From Lacisediminihabitans sp040549525 (lineage in GTDB: Bacteria > Actinomycetota > Actinomycetes > Actinomycetales > Microbacteriaceae): a DNA stretch of 64,000 nucleotides. Numbering within the stretch: the stretch's first letter is position 1; each line of letters opens with the position of its first letter. Below the pieces are notes generated by a model that saw nothing but the letters and a program-made list of their open reading frames with translations, was not told the origin of the DNA and did not search any database. Shown here one piece after another: positions 1 through 8,566 of this stretch. The stretch is from NCBI RefSeq assembly GCF_040549525.1, contig NZ_JBEPTM010000008.1, forward strand, positions 58,391 to 122,390. The letters run 5' to 3'. The translations under genes were made by a program, and so were the position numbers.

Positions 1-303
1 CTCGAACACATCGAGGGAGAGGGGCCCCTCCCGGCCGACCACACGGTTCGCGGGCGCGATGCCGGCGCAGTTGACGAGGATGCGCAGGGTGCCGAGCCCC
101 GTTGCCGTCGTCACCGCGGCCGCGACCTCCGCTTCGCTCGTCACGTCGGCGGCGACGAAGGTCGTGCCCTCCAGCGACTCGGCGGGTGCGGTCAGATCGA
201 GGATGACCACGCGAGCGCCGGCCGAGGCGAGCTCGCGGGCGGTGGCCAGCCCGAGGCCGGAGGCCCCTCCCGTGACGACGGCCACGGTGTCGGTGATGTT
301 CAT
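1..303 (-). CDS. Short-chain dehydrogenase, HSD10-like (3' end missing)
   Basis: This is the N-terminal 101 codons of an SDR-family NAD(P)-dependent dehydrogenase; the rest lies beyond the left edge. The start reads MNITDTVAVVTGG, with the TGxxxGxG nucleotide-binding motif at residues 11-18 and an acidic residue after the second strand (VVILDL), which suggests NAD preference. NCAG takes the place of the usual NNAG motif. The stretch ILVNCAGIAPANR resembles type II 3-hydroxyacyl-CoA dehydrogenase (HSD10), which oxidises 2-methyl-3-hydroxybutyryl-CoA in isoleucine breakdown. It sits 7 nt downstream of the E2 gene on the same strand, so it is probably the last part of the branched-chain operon. 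The substrate is inferred from similarity and context. Confidence 0.85.
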   Translation of the reverse strand, partial: MNITDTVAVVTGGASGLGLATARELASAGARVVILDLTAPAESLEGTTFVAADVTSEAEVAAAVTTATGLGTLRILVNCAGIAPANRVVGREGPLSLDVFE

Positions 304-310
304 GCTGCTC

Positions 311-1576
311 CTATCCGAGGGCGATGAGTTCGAGCGGATCGGCCAGGATACGACCGATCTCTGCGAGGAAGGCCGAGCCCTCGGCCCCGTCCACGAGACG
401 ATGATCGAAGGAGACGCTCAGGGTCATCACCGAGCGCAGCGCGATCTCCCCGCGGAACTCCCAGGGCTGCCGTCGGATCGCTCCGGTGCACAGTATCGCA
501 GCCTCCCCGGGATTGATGATCGGGGTTCCGCTGTCGATTCCGAAGCTCCCGATGTTCGTGAGGCTGATGGTGCCGCCTGCGAGTTCGGAGACGGCGGTCT
601 TGCCGTCGCGCGCGCGCGTCGCCAGGCCCGAGAGGGCATCGGCGAGCTCGCGGAGTGTCAGGGAATTGACATCCCGGATGTTCGGCACCATGAGGCCGCG
701 GGGCGTTGCGACCGCGATGCCGAGATTGACCGCCCGGTAGGTCACGATCTCCTGGCTCGCCTCGTCCCACCGGGAGTTGAGTTCCGGATGCCGCAGAATC
801 ACCATCGCCAACGCCTTCGCGACGAGCAGCAGCGGAGTGACCCGCGCGCCCTCGAATGCCGGGTGCGCTCGCAGGTGCTCCACCAGCTCGACGGTGGGGG
901 TGACATCCACGGTGACGAACTCGGTGACATGGGGCGCGGTGAACGCGCTCGCGACCATGGCCGCGGCGGTGCGCTTGCGGACGCCGCCGATCGGCACGCG
1001 GGTCTCCTCCTGGCGGGGAACGGCCGGGGAGGCGGTGCCGGCGACAGCGGCCGGAGCAGCAGCACTCGCGGCCTCGACGTCCGAGCGGATGACCGCGCCA
1101 TTCGATCCCGTGCCGATGACGGTTGTGAGATCGAGCCCGAGCCGCCGGGCGAGATCCCTCACCGGCGGCTTGGCGAGCACTCGTGACGACGCGGGTGGGG
1201 CGGGTGCGGCAGTGGGAGCGGAAGCAGCCGGGGCACTCTTTCGACGGCGCTGGCCGGACCTGTGGTCGGTCTCGCCGGGGCCGTAGCCGACGAGCATGTT
1301 CGACCGGCCGTCTTCTTCCCTCGACTCTGGTGCGAGGTCATCGGCGCCGAAGCTGATGATCGGCGCCCCCACCATCACCGTCTCGCCCTCCGAGACGCGC
1401 AGCGAGGAGACCACCCCGACGATCGGCGAGGGCAGCTCGACCAGTGCCTTGGCGGTCTCCACCTCGCAGATGACCTGGTTGAGCGCCACCTCGTCGCCGG
1501 CCTTCACGAGCCAGCGCACGATCTCCGCATCGGCCAGGCCTTCGCCGAGGTCGGGGAGCAGGAAGTCGGTAGCCAT
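311..1576 (-). CDS. bkdC: Dihydrolipoamide acyltransferase (E2) of a branched-chain 2-oxoacid dehydrogenase complex
   Basis: E2 core of a 2-oxoacid dehydrogenase, which transfers the acyl group from E1 to CoA. A single N-terminal lipoyl domain carries the target lysine in ETAKA (about residue 43). A peripheral-subunit-binding domain follows around 137-170 (PVRDLARRLGLDL). The C-terminal catalytic domain ends with DHRLVDG, holding the active-site His and Asp. At 421 residues it has the usual one-lipoyl length. ATG at 1576 overlaps the E1-beta stop as TGATG; a GTG one codon upstream (1579) is an equally possible start. E1-alpha and E1-beta lie immediately upstream. Pyruvate instead of branched-chain specificity cannot be excluded by reading alone, but the neighbours favour branched-chain substrates. 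Confidence 0.9.
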   Translation of the reverse strand: MATDFLLPDLGEGLADAEIVRWLVKAGDEVALNQVICEVETAKALVELPSPIVGVVSSLRVSEGETVMVGAPIISFGADDLAPESREEDGRSNMLVGYGPGETDHRSGQRRRKSAPAASAPTAAPAPPASSRVLAKPPVRDLARRLGLDLTTVIGTGSNGAVIRSDVEAASAAAPAAVAGTASPAVPRQEETRVPIGGVRKRTAAAMVASAFTAPHVTEFVTVDVTPTVELVEHLRAHPAFEGARVTPLLLVAKALAMVILRHPELNSRWDEASQEIVTYRAVNLGIAVATPRGLMVPNIRDVNSLTLRELADALSGLATRARDGKTAVSELAGGTISLTNIGSFGIDSGTPIINPGEAAILCTGAIRRQPWEFRGEIALRSVMTLSVSFDHRLVDGAEGSAFLAEIGRILADPLELIALG

Positions 1577-2556
1577 CACTGCACCGCCAGGCTTCGGTCG
1601 ATCGCGTCGAGTACCCGGTCGATATCGGGCAGGTAATACTGCTCCACCTTGGACGGCGGGTAGGGCGTCGAGTACCCGCCCACTCGGATCACGGGGGATT
1701 CGAGCATCCAGAAGCAGCGCTCGGAGATGCGGGCGGCGATCTCGGCCCCGAGCCCCAGGAACGCGGGTGCCTCGTGCACCACGACGAGCCGACCGGTCTT
1801 CGCGACCGAGCGCTCGATGGTGACGAAGTCGATGGGGGAGAGTGATCGCAGGTCGATGACCTCGACCGAGGTGCCCTCGGTGGCCGCCTCGCGGGCGGCG
1901 GCGAGGGCGGTGGCCACCATCGGGCCGTAGGCGACGACCGTGAGGTCGGTCCCTTCGGTGAGCACCCGGGCGTCGAAAAGCCCGAGCGTCGGGCTGCCGT
2001 CGAGGTCGACATCCTGCTTGTCCCAGTAGCGGCGCTTCGGTTCGAAGAAGAGCACCGGGTCGTCGGAGGCGATGGCCTGCTGGATCATGCCGTAGGCGTC
2101 ATCCGCCGACGAGCACGAGACGACTCGCAGGCCGGCGGTGTGCGCGAAGTAGGCCTCCGGCGACTCGGAGTGGTGCTCGACCGCTCCGATGCCCCCGCCG
2201 TAGGGCACTCGGATGGTCAGGGGCACGGTGACGGCCCCGTCGGTGCGCTTATGGATCTTCGCCAGCTGCGACACGATCTGGTCGAAAGCCGGGTAGATGA
2301 AGCCGTCGAACTGGATCTCGCAGACGGGCCGGTAGCCCCGCATCGCGAGTCCGATGGCGGTGCCGATGATGCCGGATTCCGCGAGCGGGGTGTCGAACAC
2401 CCGTTCCCGGCCGAATTCGGCCTGAAGCTGGTCGGTCACCCGAAAGACGCCGCCGAGGGCGCCGACGTCTTCGCCCATCAGCATGACGCGGTCGTCGGAG
2501 TCGAGCGAGCGGCGCAGTCCGGCGTTGATGGCCTTGGCCAGGGAGAGGGTCGTCAC
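1576..2556 (-). CDS. bkdB: 2-oxoacid dehydrogenase E1 component, beta subunit
   Basis: Beta subunit of the thiamine-diphosphate-dependent E1 enzyme that decarboxylates branched-chain 2-oxoacids. It begins MTTLSLAKAINAGLRRSLD and contains MGEDVGALGGVFRVT, the E1-beta ThDP-site signature, then SGIIGTAIGLAMRG and the C-terminal transketolase domain with VVHEAP. The protein is 326 residues, normal for the family. The frame stays open upstream, but the GTG at 2556 gives a GTGA overlap with the E1-alpha stop and starts exactly where the family does, so I use it. It is translationally coupled on both sides (E1-alpha and E2), as expected for subunits of one complex. Confidence 0.92.
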   Translation of the reverse strand: MTTLSLAKAINAGLRRSLDSDDRVMLMGEDVGALGGVFRVTDQLQAEFGRERVFDTPLAESGIIGTAIGLAMRGYRPVCEIQFDGFIYPAFDQIVSQLAKIHKRTDGAVTVPLTIRVPYGGGIGAVEHHSESPEAYFAHTAGLRVVSCSSADDAYGMIQQAIASDDPVLFFEPKRRYWDKQDVDLDGSPTLGLFDARVLTEGTDLTVVAYGPMVATALAAAREAATEGTSVEVIDLRSLSPIDFVTIERSVAKTGRLVVVHEAPAFLGLGAEIAARISERCFWMLESPVIRVGGYSTPYPPSKVEQYYLPDIDRVLDAIDRSLAVQ

Positions 2557-3677
2557 TTGTCGGCCGCCTTCGTGTCGGGGATGCCGTGGTACGCCAGGAA
2601 TTCGACCCGCTCCTCCTCGAGCAGCGGGTGCGGTTCGCAGTAGACGTTCTCGAAGATCGACTCCGGTGCCGGTTCGACGGTTCCGAGGCATCCGGCCCGA
2701 ACCGAGGCCGCGAACTCGGCGGCCTTCGCTTCGGCGGCGGCGAGCGCCTCCGGGGTCGCGAGCCCACGGTGCTCGAGGGTGCGCCGCAGCCGGTCGATCG
2801 GGTCGCGTTCCTTCCAGCGGGCGAGCTCTTCGGCATCGCGGTAGCGGGTCGGGTCGTCGGATGTCGTGTGCGGCCCCATGCGGTAGGTCACGGCTTCGAT
2901 GAAGGTGGGTCCGTCGCCGTTGCGCGCGCGCTCGGCGGCGTAGCGGGTGACGGCGAGCACGGCGAGCACGTCGTTGCCGTCCACCTGCACCCCCTCGATG
3001 CCGAAGCCGGCGGCGCGGCGCACGATCGGAACGGTGGTCTGCACTCCGACGGGAGCCGAGATGGCGAACTGGTTGTTCTGGCAGAAGAAGACGACCGGGG
3101 CGGTGAAGCTCGCGGCGAATCCGAGGGCCTCGGAGAAGTCACCCTGGCTGGTGGCCCCGTCACCGAAGTAGGTGATCGCGATGTCGTCGGAGCGGTCGCG
3201 ACGGATACCCATCCCATAGCCGACCGCCTGCAGCATCTGCGAACCGACGACGATCGCCGGGGTCGTCATGTTGACCTCGTAGGGGTTCCAGCCCGAGTGG
3301 GTCGATCCGCGCCAAAACCGCAGGATCATGGTGGGGTCCACTCCGCGCACGTATGCGACGGCATGCTCACGGTAGCTGGCGAAGACGAAGTCCTTCGAGC
3401 GCAGGGCGTGGGCGGATCCCACCTGCGCGGCCTCCTGGCCGAGCATCGGCGCCCAGAGGCCGAGCTCGCCCTGGCGCTGCAGCGCCGTGGCTTCGGCGTC
3501 GATGCGCCGCACGACAACGAGATCGGTGTACAACTGCACCAGCTCGGCGTCCCCGATGTCGCTGACATAACTCGAGAAGACGGGATGGGAGATCAGGTCA
3601 CCGCCGGCGGTGGGCAACAGCGCCACCGTTTCGGTGTGCTCGGTGTGCTCGGTGGTCTCGATCGATGCGATGCTCAT
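2553..3677 (-). CDS. bkdA: 2-oxoacid dehydrogenase E1 component, alpha subunit
   Basis: Alpha subunit of the E1 heterotetramer. The ThDP motif begins GDGATSQGDFSEAL and closes about 25 residues later with QNNQF, the GDG...NN pattern. The segment YRMGPHTTSDDPTRYR is the E1-alpha phosphorylation-loop region with the conserved His. The protein has 374 residues. The first 20 or so are a threonine/glutamate/histidine-rich tail with a short TEH repeat not needed for the fold. ATG at 3677 is preceded by GAGG about 9 nt upstream. It is the first gene of an E1a-E1b-E2 operon and is transcribed away from an Lrp-type regulator. Confidence 0.92.
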   Translation of the reverse strand: MSIASIETTEHTEHTETVALLPTAGGDLISHPVFSSYVSDIGDAELVQLYTDLVVVRRIDAEATALQRQGELGLWAPMLGQEAAQVGSAHALRSKDFVFASYREHAVAYVRGVDPTMILRFWRGSTHSGWNPYEVNMTTPAIVVGSQMLQAVGYGMGIRRDRSDDIAITYFGDGATSQGDFSEALGFAASFTAPVVFFCQNNQFAISAPVGVQTTVPIVRRAAGFGIEGVQVDGNDVLAVLAVTRYAAERARNGDGPTFIEAVTYRMGPHTTSDDPTRYRDAEELARWKERDPIDRLRRTLEHRGLATPEALAAAEAKAAEFAASVRAGCLGTVEPAPESIFENVYCEPHPLLEEERVEFLAYHGIPDTKAADK

Positions 3678-3845
3678 GGCTACCGTCCTCGTTGACGTGT
3701 ATGAATGCTGGCGTCAGTGCCTGTCTGGCTTGTGGCCAGTTGTCCCATGAATAGTGCGCCCTGCGGCGATACTGCACAACCTATCTCTCGAGCGTTGAGC
3801 AGAATGCACACCGTGAGCGCGTCCAACCGTGCCAGACTGCGATAC
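3678..3845. promoter_or_regulatory. Divergent bkd / Lrp-regulator intergenic region
   Basis: 168 bp between the divergent E1-alpha and Lrp-type genes, which must hold both promoters. A short dyad, CTGGC-N5-GCCAG, lies at 3725-3739 and could be an Lrp-family site. No convincing pair of -35/-10 boxes was found for either gene, so the assignment rests mainly on position. Confidence 0.4.
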
Positions 3846-4322
3846 ATGCAAGACCTCGACGGCACCGACGCCCGCATCCTCCTCGCCCTCAGCGACGACG
3901 CCCGGCTCTCGGGCGTCGAGCTCGCCCAGCGCCTCGGTCTCTCCCGCAACACTGTGCAGTCGCGGCTCGCGCGGCTCGAGGCCGGGCAACTGCTCGGCAG
4001 TATGGATCAGCGCGTGCAGCACCGGGCCCTGGGCTATCCACTCACCGCCTTCGTCACGGCCAGGGTCGACCAGCACCGCCTGCAGGAGATCGAGGCCGCG
4101 CTCACCGGCATCCCCGAGGTGGTGGAGGTGCACGGCATCGCCGGGGACGCCGACATCATGATCCGCGTGGTGGCGCAGGACACCGACGATCTGTACCGCA
4201 TCGCCGGGGTCATCCTGGCCTCACCCGGAATCGAGCGCACCGAGGTCTCGCTGTCGATGCGGGAGATGGTGCCCTATCGCACGGCGCCGCTGTTGCGGCA
4301 GCGCGCCGGTCTCAGCGACTGA
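3846..4322 (+). CDS. Lrp/AsnC family transcriptional regulator, probable regulator of the bkd operon
   Basis: 158-residue feast/famine regulator. A winged helix-turn-helix occupies about residues 5-55 (LAQRLGLSRNTVQSRLARLE is the recognition region), followed by an RAM ligand-binding domain (about 65-145) with VEVHGIAGDADIMIRV and a C-terminal beta strand. Family members bind amino acids or their oxoacids, and divergent placement next to bkdABC suggests BkdR-like control of branched-chain catabolism; that target is inferred. ATG at 3846 gives the normal family length; an in-frame ATG at 3804 would add 14 unconserved residues. Its 3' end overlaps the convergent prpE gene by 11 bp. Confidence 0.88.
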   Translation: MQDLDGTDARILLALSDDARLSGVELAQRLGLSRNTVQSRLARLEAGQLLGSMDQRVQHRALGYPLTAFVTARVDQHRLQEIEAALTGIPEVVEVHGIAGDADIMIRVVAQDTDDLYRIAGVILASPGIERTEVSLSMREMVPYRTAPLLRQRAGLSD

Positions 4323-6234
4323 CCGTCGCGGTGATCACCGCGATCGATTGCGTGTCTTCTATCGTCGGGGGCACCACATAGTCCTCGCCGTTCACGATCT
4401 GGCGCATGGTCTTCCGCAGGATCTTGCCCGACCGGGTCTTCGGCAGTCCGGAGACCACCACCACGTCGCGGAACGCGGCGACGGCGCCGATCTGCTCCCG
4501 CACCATCGCGACCAGGTCGGTGGCGAGGGCATCGTCGGTGATGTCCGTTCCGCTCTTCAGCACCACGTAGCCCATCGGCTTCTGGCCCTTGATCTCGTCA
4601 TGCACCCCGATCACCGCGCACTCGGCGACGGCCGGATGCTGCGCGAGCACCTGCTCCATCGCTCCCGTCGAGAGCCGGTGGCCCGCCACATTGATGATGT
4701 CGTCGGTTCGGCCCATGACGTAGAGGTAGCCCTCGCGGTCGAAGTAGCCCGAGTCGCCCGTGAGGTAGTGGCCCGGGAACACCGAGAGGTACTGGTGCAC
4801 ATAGCGTTCGCCGCCATTCCACAGGGTGGCGAGGGTGCCGGGGGGCAGCGGGAGGGAGATGACGATGTTCCCCTCGTCGAGGTGCGGCACGGTCTGGCCG
4901 TGCTCGTCCACGATGCTTACGTTGTACCCGGGCACGGGGAAGGATGGCGATCCGGCACGAAGCGGAAGCTCCTCGAGCCCCCGCGGGCTCGCGCAGATCG
5001 CCCAGCCGGTCTCGGTCTGCCACCAGTGGTCGATCACCGGCTTCTCGAGCAGCGCGGTCGCCCAGGTCCAGGTGTCGGGGTCGAGGCGCTCGCCGGCGAG
5101 GAAGAGGGCGTCCAGGCAGCTGAGGTCGTATTGGTGGGAGAGCGCGGCGTGCGGATCGGCCTTGCGGATGGCGCGCAGCGCGGTCGGCGCGGTGAAGAGG
5201 GTCTTCACGCGGTAGTCAGAGACCACGCGCCAGAACGCACCGGCATCCGGTGTTCCCACCGGCTTTCCCTCGTAGAGCACCGTCGTCGCCCCGGCGATGA
5301 GGGGACCGTAGACGATGTAGGAGTGGCCCACCACCCAGCCGACGTCGCTCGCCGTCCACATCACATCCCCCGGCCCGATGTCGTAGATGTTCTTCATCGA
5401 CCAGGCCATGGCCACCGCATGGCCGCCGTTGTCGCGAACCACGCCCTTCGGTGCACCCGTCGTGCCGGAGGTGTACAGGATGTAGAGCGGATCGGTCGCG
5501 GCCACCGCAACGGCAGCGCGCGGCGTCGCCGTCATCGAGTGCTCGTCCCAGTCCCACCAGGCCGTGCCCTCGGTGGCGTGATCAGAGGCCCACCCCGGCA
5601 CCTCCGGACGGTCCTTCACGATCACGGTTCCGACAGTGTGCGTGCTCAATTTCAGCGCGGCCGCGATGGTGGGAAGGTACTCGACCACGCGATTCGGCTC
5701 GATTCCGCCGGTGGCGGTCACGATCACGATCGGCTCGGCATCGTCGATGCGGGCGGCGAGTTCTTTGGCAGCGAAGCCGCCGAACACCACGGAGTGCACC
5801 GCCCCGAGTCGCGCGCAGGCCAGCATGGCGACGAGGGCCTGCGGCATCATCGGCATGTAGATGATCACCCGGTCGCCCTTGGCCACCCCGGCATCGGCGA
5901 GCACGCCCGCAAACCTGGAGACCTTGTCGAGCAGAGTCGCGTAGCTGTAGCTCTTCTTCTTGCCGACAACGGGGGAGTCGTAGATCAGGGCGATGCTCTC
6001 CCCGCGCCCCGCGAGCACATGGCGGTCGAGCGCGTTGAAGCAGGTATTGAGTTGCGCACCAGCGAACCACCGGTAGAGGGGCGCGGCGCTGCTGTCGAGA
6101 GCGGTGGTCGGTGCGACCGTCCAGTCCACGAGCTTCGCCGCGTCGAGCCAGAAGCCCTCGCGGTCGTCGACGCTCTGGTCGAAGGCCCGCCGGTAGCCGC
6201 CGGAGTTCACAGTTTGCTCGAGTGGTGCACTCAC
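4312..6234 (-). CDS. prpE: Propionyl-CoA synthetase (acyl-CoA synthetase, ANL family)
   Basis: Adenylate-forming ligase that activates propionate (or acetate) to the CoA ester. The P-loop core is YTSGTTGAPKGV, followed by WWQTETGW, LTGDSGYFDREGYLYVMGRTDD with the hinge Asp, and C-terminal SGKILRKTMR, the lysine that PatZ/Pat enzymes acetylate in this family. The segment DNGGHAVAMAWSM is characteristic of PrpE more than Acs. I place the start at GTG 6234 because GGAGAGG sits 6 nt upstream, giving 640 residues; ATG 6249 overlaps that ribosome site. It diverges from the GntR regulator and prpDBC, which use its product. Confidence 0.92.
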   Translation of the reverse strand: MSAPLEQTVNSGGYRRAFDQSVDDREGFWLDAAKLVDWTVAPTTALDSSAAPLYRWFAGAQLNTCFNALDRHVLAGRGESIALIYDSPVVGKKKSYSYATLLDKVSRFAGVLADAGVAKGDRVIIYMPMMPQALVAMLACARLGAVHSVVFGGFAAKELAARIDDAEPIVIVTATGGIEPNRVVEYLPTIAAALKLSTHTVGTVIVKDRPEVPGWASDHATEGTAWWDWDEHSMTATPRAAVAVAATDPLYILYTSGTTGAPKGVVRDNGGHAVAMAWSMKNIYDIGPGDVMWTASDVGWVVGHSYIVYGPLIAGATTVLYEGKPVGTPDAGAFWRVVSDYRVKTLFTAPTALRAIRKADPHAALSHQYDLSCLDALFLAGERLDPDTWTWATALLEKPVIDHWWQTETGWAICASPRGLEELPLRAGSPSFPVPGYNVSIVDEHGQTVPHLDEGNIVISLPLPPGTLATLWNGGERYVHQYLSVFPGHYLTGDSGYFDREGYLYVMGRTDDIINVAGHRLSTGAMEQVLAQHPAVAECAVIGVHDEIKGQKPMGYVVLKSGTDITDDALATDLVAMVREQIGAVAAFRDVVVVSGLPKTRSGKILRKTMRQIVNGEDYVVPPTIEDTQSIAVITATVSR

Positions 6235-6266
6235 GGAATACCTCTCCATCGAAGTTGCCCTACCGG

Positions 6267-6280
6267 TTCTGTATACAGAA
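6267..6280. promoter_or_regulatory. Perfect 14-bp palindrome, candidate GntR operator 1
   Basis: TTCTGTATACAGAA is a perfect dyad 33 bp upstream of the prpE start, on the prpE side of the divergent promoter region. Its core TGTATACA is the kind of site bound by FadR/VanR-type GntR proteins, and the second palindrome at 6333-6342 shares the TGTRTACA core. Confidence 0.65.
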
Positions 6281-6332
6281 TGTGGATGAAGTATGACACA
6301 GGATGGGCAAATGCGGTCCTGGTGGGCCATAA

Positions 6333-6342
6333 TGTGTACACA
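6333..6342. promoter_or_regulatory. Palindrome TGTGTACACA, candidate GntR operator 2
   Basis: A perfect 10-bp dyad overlapping the 3' end of a CATAAT box (6328-6333) that could be the -10 of the GntR gene. Its centre is 64 bp from the centre of the first palindrome. Placement over the presumed promoter suggests autorepression. Confidence 0.6.
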
Positions 6343-6374
6343 GATGCAAATTGCGGTCGCAACGGAGGGAAGCA

Positions 6375-7070
6375 ATGGCAGTCACTCAGCGCGCAAGCGA
6401 CCGGGCATACCAGACCCTTCGGGATGAGATCGTGGAGTGGGAGCTGCGCCCGGGGAGCGTACTCGGCGAGGTCGAGCAGTCCACCCGGCTCGGAGTCTCC
6501 CGCACCCCCCTGCGCGAAGCACTCGCCCGTCTGATGGCTGATGGCCTCGTGTCGCCCCAGTCCGGGCGCGGTCTCGTCGTCACCGAGCTGTCGCTTGCCA
6601 GCATCCGGGAGATCTTCGAGGTGCGGCAGGCGCTCGAAGAGCAGGCGGCACGTCTCGCCGCCCGGCGCGGTGACCCGGCGGTATTCGAGCAGCTCGAGAT
6701 CGAGTTCGCCGCCGTCAATGACCTGCTCGAACACGATGACCCGGCCCGTCATGCGTATTACGGCCTCGTCGCCCGCCTCGATGAAGCCATCGACGACTCC
6801 GTCGACAACTCCTATCTCGCGGCGGCACTGTCCACGCTCCGCACCCATCTCGTGCGCGTGCGCCGTCTCGCCGTCGACGATCCGGCACGGCTCTCGGCCG
6901 CGGCGGCGGAGCACCTGCTGATCGTGCAGGCGATCGCCGCCCGCGATGCCGAACTCGCCGCCCACGCGACGCAGGTTCACCTGCACCAGGCCCTCCGAAA
7001 CATCCAGAAGATGGCACACCTCCACCAGTCGGCGGGCGCCACCAGCCCCGCCCCGAAAGGAACACCGTGA
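6375..7070 (+). CDS. GntR family (FCD domain) transcriptional regulator of the prp genes
   Basis: 231-residue regulator with an N-terminal winged helix (about 10-70; QSTRLGVSRTPLREALARLMADGLV is the GntR signature) and an all-helical FCD ligand-binding domain (about 80-215). ATG at 6375 has GGAGGGA 5-11 nt upstream, which decides the start over an ATG 24 nt earlier. Its stop overlaps the prpD start as GTGA, so it is co-transcribed with prpDBC and diverges from prpE. It probably senses a propionate-pathway intermediate and binds the two palindromes upstream; the ligand is unknown. Confidence 0.88.
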   Translation: MAVTQRASDRAYQTLRDEIVEWELRPGSVLGEVEQSTRLGVSRTPLREALARLMADGLVSPQSGRGLVVTELSLASIREIFEVRQALEEQAARLAARRGDPAVFEQLEIEFAAVNDLLEHDDPARHAYYGLVARLDEAIDDSVDNSYLAAALSTLRTHLVRVRRLAVDDPARLSAAAAEHLLIVQAIAARDAELAAHATQVHLHQALRNIQKMAHLHQSAGATSPAPKGTP

Positions 7071-8566
7071 AACTGCACTCCGTCAGAGTCCACCCGAGTT
7101 CTGAGAACCTCGCCCGCGAACACCAGCTCGCCTGGAAGATCGCCGAAGTCGCCGCTGACACCGTGGCGGTCACCCCGGAGGTCACCGAGATGGTGATCAA
7201 CCGGCTGATCGACAACGCAGCGGTGGCCACCGCCTCCCTCACCCGCGCCCCGGCCGTCGCCGCCCGGGCGCAGGCCGAAGACCACCCCTACGAGCCCGGA
7301 TCCACGGTGTTCGGCATCCCCGGACGATTCGGTCCCGAGTGGGCGGCCTGGGCCAACGGAGTCGCCGTTCGCGAACTCGACTACCACGACACCTTCCTCG
7401 CGGCCGAGTACTCCCACCCGGGCGACAACATCCCCCCGATCCTCGCGGTCGCCCAGCACGTCGGATGCACCGGAGCCGACCTCGTGCGCGGAATCGCCAC
7501 CGGTTATGAGATCCAGGTCGACCTGGTGAAGGCGATCAGCCTGCACGCCCACAAGATCGACCATGTGGCCCACCTCGGCCCGTCGGCCGCGGCGGGGATC
7601 GGCACGATGCTCCACCTCTCGCCGGAGGTGATCTTCCAGTCGATCGGACAGGCGCTGCACACCACCACAGCCACCCGCCAGTCCCGCAAGGGCGAGATCT
7701 CTACCTGGAAGGCCTACGCTCCTGCCTTCGCCGGCAAGATGGCTGTCGAAGCTGTGGATCGCGCGATGCGCGGCCAGACCAGCCCGACCCCCATCTACGA
7801 GGGCGAGGACGGTGTGATCGCCTGGCTGCTCGACGGACCGGACGCGCACTACGAGGTGCCGCTTCCCGAGGCCGGCGAGGCCAAGCGCGGCATCCTCGAC
7901 ACCTATACCAAGGAGCACTCGGCGGAGTACCAGGCGCAGGCCTGGATCGACCTTGCCCGAAAGCTTCACAACGAGTACCCGGCCCTCGGCACCGACTCGA
8001 TCGCGTCGGTGGTCATCCACACGAGCCACCACACTCATTTCGTGATCGGATCGGGCGCGAACGATCCGCAGAAATACGACCCGACCGCCAGCCGTGAGAC
8101 CCTCGATCACTCGATACCGTACATCTTCACCGTCGCACTTCAGGATGGCGAATGGCACCACGAGCGCTCCTATGCCCCGGAGCGGGCCGGCCGCGCCGAC
8201 ACCGTCGCGCTCTGGAACCGCGTGACAACCACTGAGGATGCCGAGTGGACTCGCCGTTATCACTCCAACGATCCGGCGGAGAAAGCCTTCGGTGGCCGCG
8301 TGGTCATCACCCTCTTCGACGGCACGACCATCGTCGACGAGATCGCGGTGGCGGATGCCCACCCGCTCGGCGCTCGGCCGTTCGCCCGCGAGCACTACAT
8401 CGCCAAATTCCGGGCGCTCGCCGCGGATATCCTCGAGCCCGCGGAGACCGACCGCTTCCTCGAACTCGTACAACGCCTGCCAGAGCTGACCGCCGAGGAG
8501 CTCGGCGGCCTCACCGTCACAGCGAAACCCGGCCTTCTCGGAGTCGGCCCGAAGGGACTCTTCTGA
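7067..8566 (+). CDS. prpD: 2-methylcitrate dehydratase (MmgE/PrpD family)
   Basis: 499-residue MmgE/PrpD protein that dehydrates 2-methylcitrate to 2-methylaconitate. Family hallmarks are the N-terminal helical domain with LIDNAAVATASL, the NGVAVRELDYHDTF segment, HPGDNIPPILAVAQ, and SRKGEISTWKAYAPAFAGKMAV, all typical of PrpD proper. The GTG start at 7067 forms GTGA with the GntR stop and has GAAAGGA upstream. It is followed by prpB with a 1-nt TGATG overlap. Length and motifs are complete, with no sign of damage. Confidence 0.93.
   Translation: MKLHSVRVHPSSENLAREHQLAWKIAEVAADTVAVTPEVTEMVINRLIDNAAVATASLTRAPAVAARAQAEDHPYEPGSTVFGIPGRFGPEWAAWANGVAVRELDYHDTFLAAEYSHPGDNIPPILAVAQHVGCTGADLVRGIATGYEIQVDLVKAISLHAHKIDHVAHLGPSAAAGIGTMLHLSPEVIFQSIGQALHTTTATRQSRKGEISTWKAYAPAFAGKMAVEAVDRAMRGQTSPTPIYEGEDGVIAWLLDGPDAHYEVPLPEAGEAKRGILDTYTKEHSAEYQAQAWIDLARKLHNEYPALGTDSIASVVIHTSHHTHFVIGSGANDPQKYDPTASRETLDHSIPYIFTVALQDGEWHHERSYAPERAGRADTVALWNRVTTTEDAEWTRRYHSNDPAEKAFGGRVVITLFDGTTIVDEIAVADAHPLGARPFAREHYIAKFRALAADILEPAETDRFLELVQRLPELTAEELGGLTVTAKPGLLGVGPKGLF

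Noticed and set aside
4348..6534. 728-codon open frame on the plus strand opposite prpE
   Set aside because: High-GC antisense shadow; the minus-strand frame carries all acyl-CoA synthetase motifs and this one has none.
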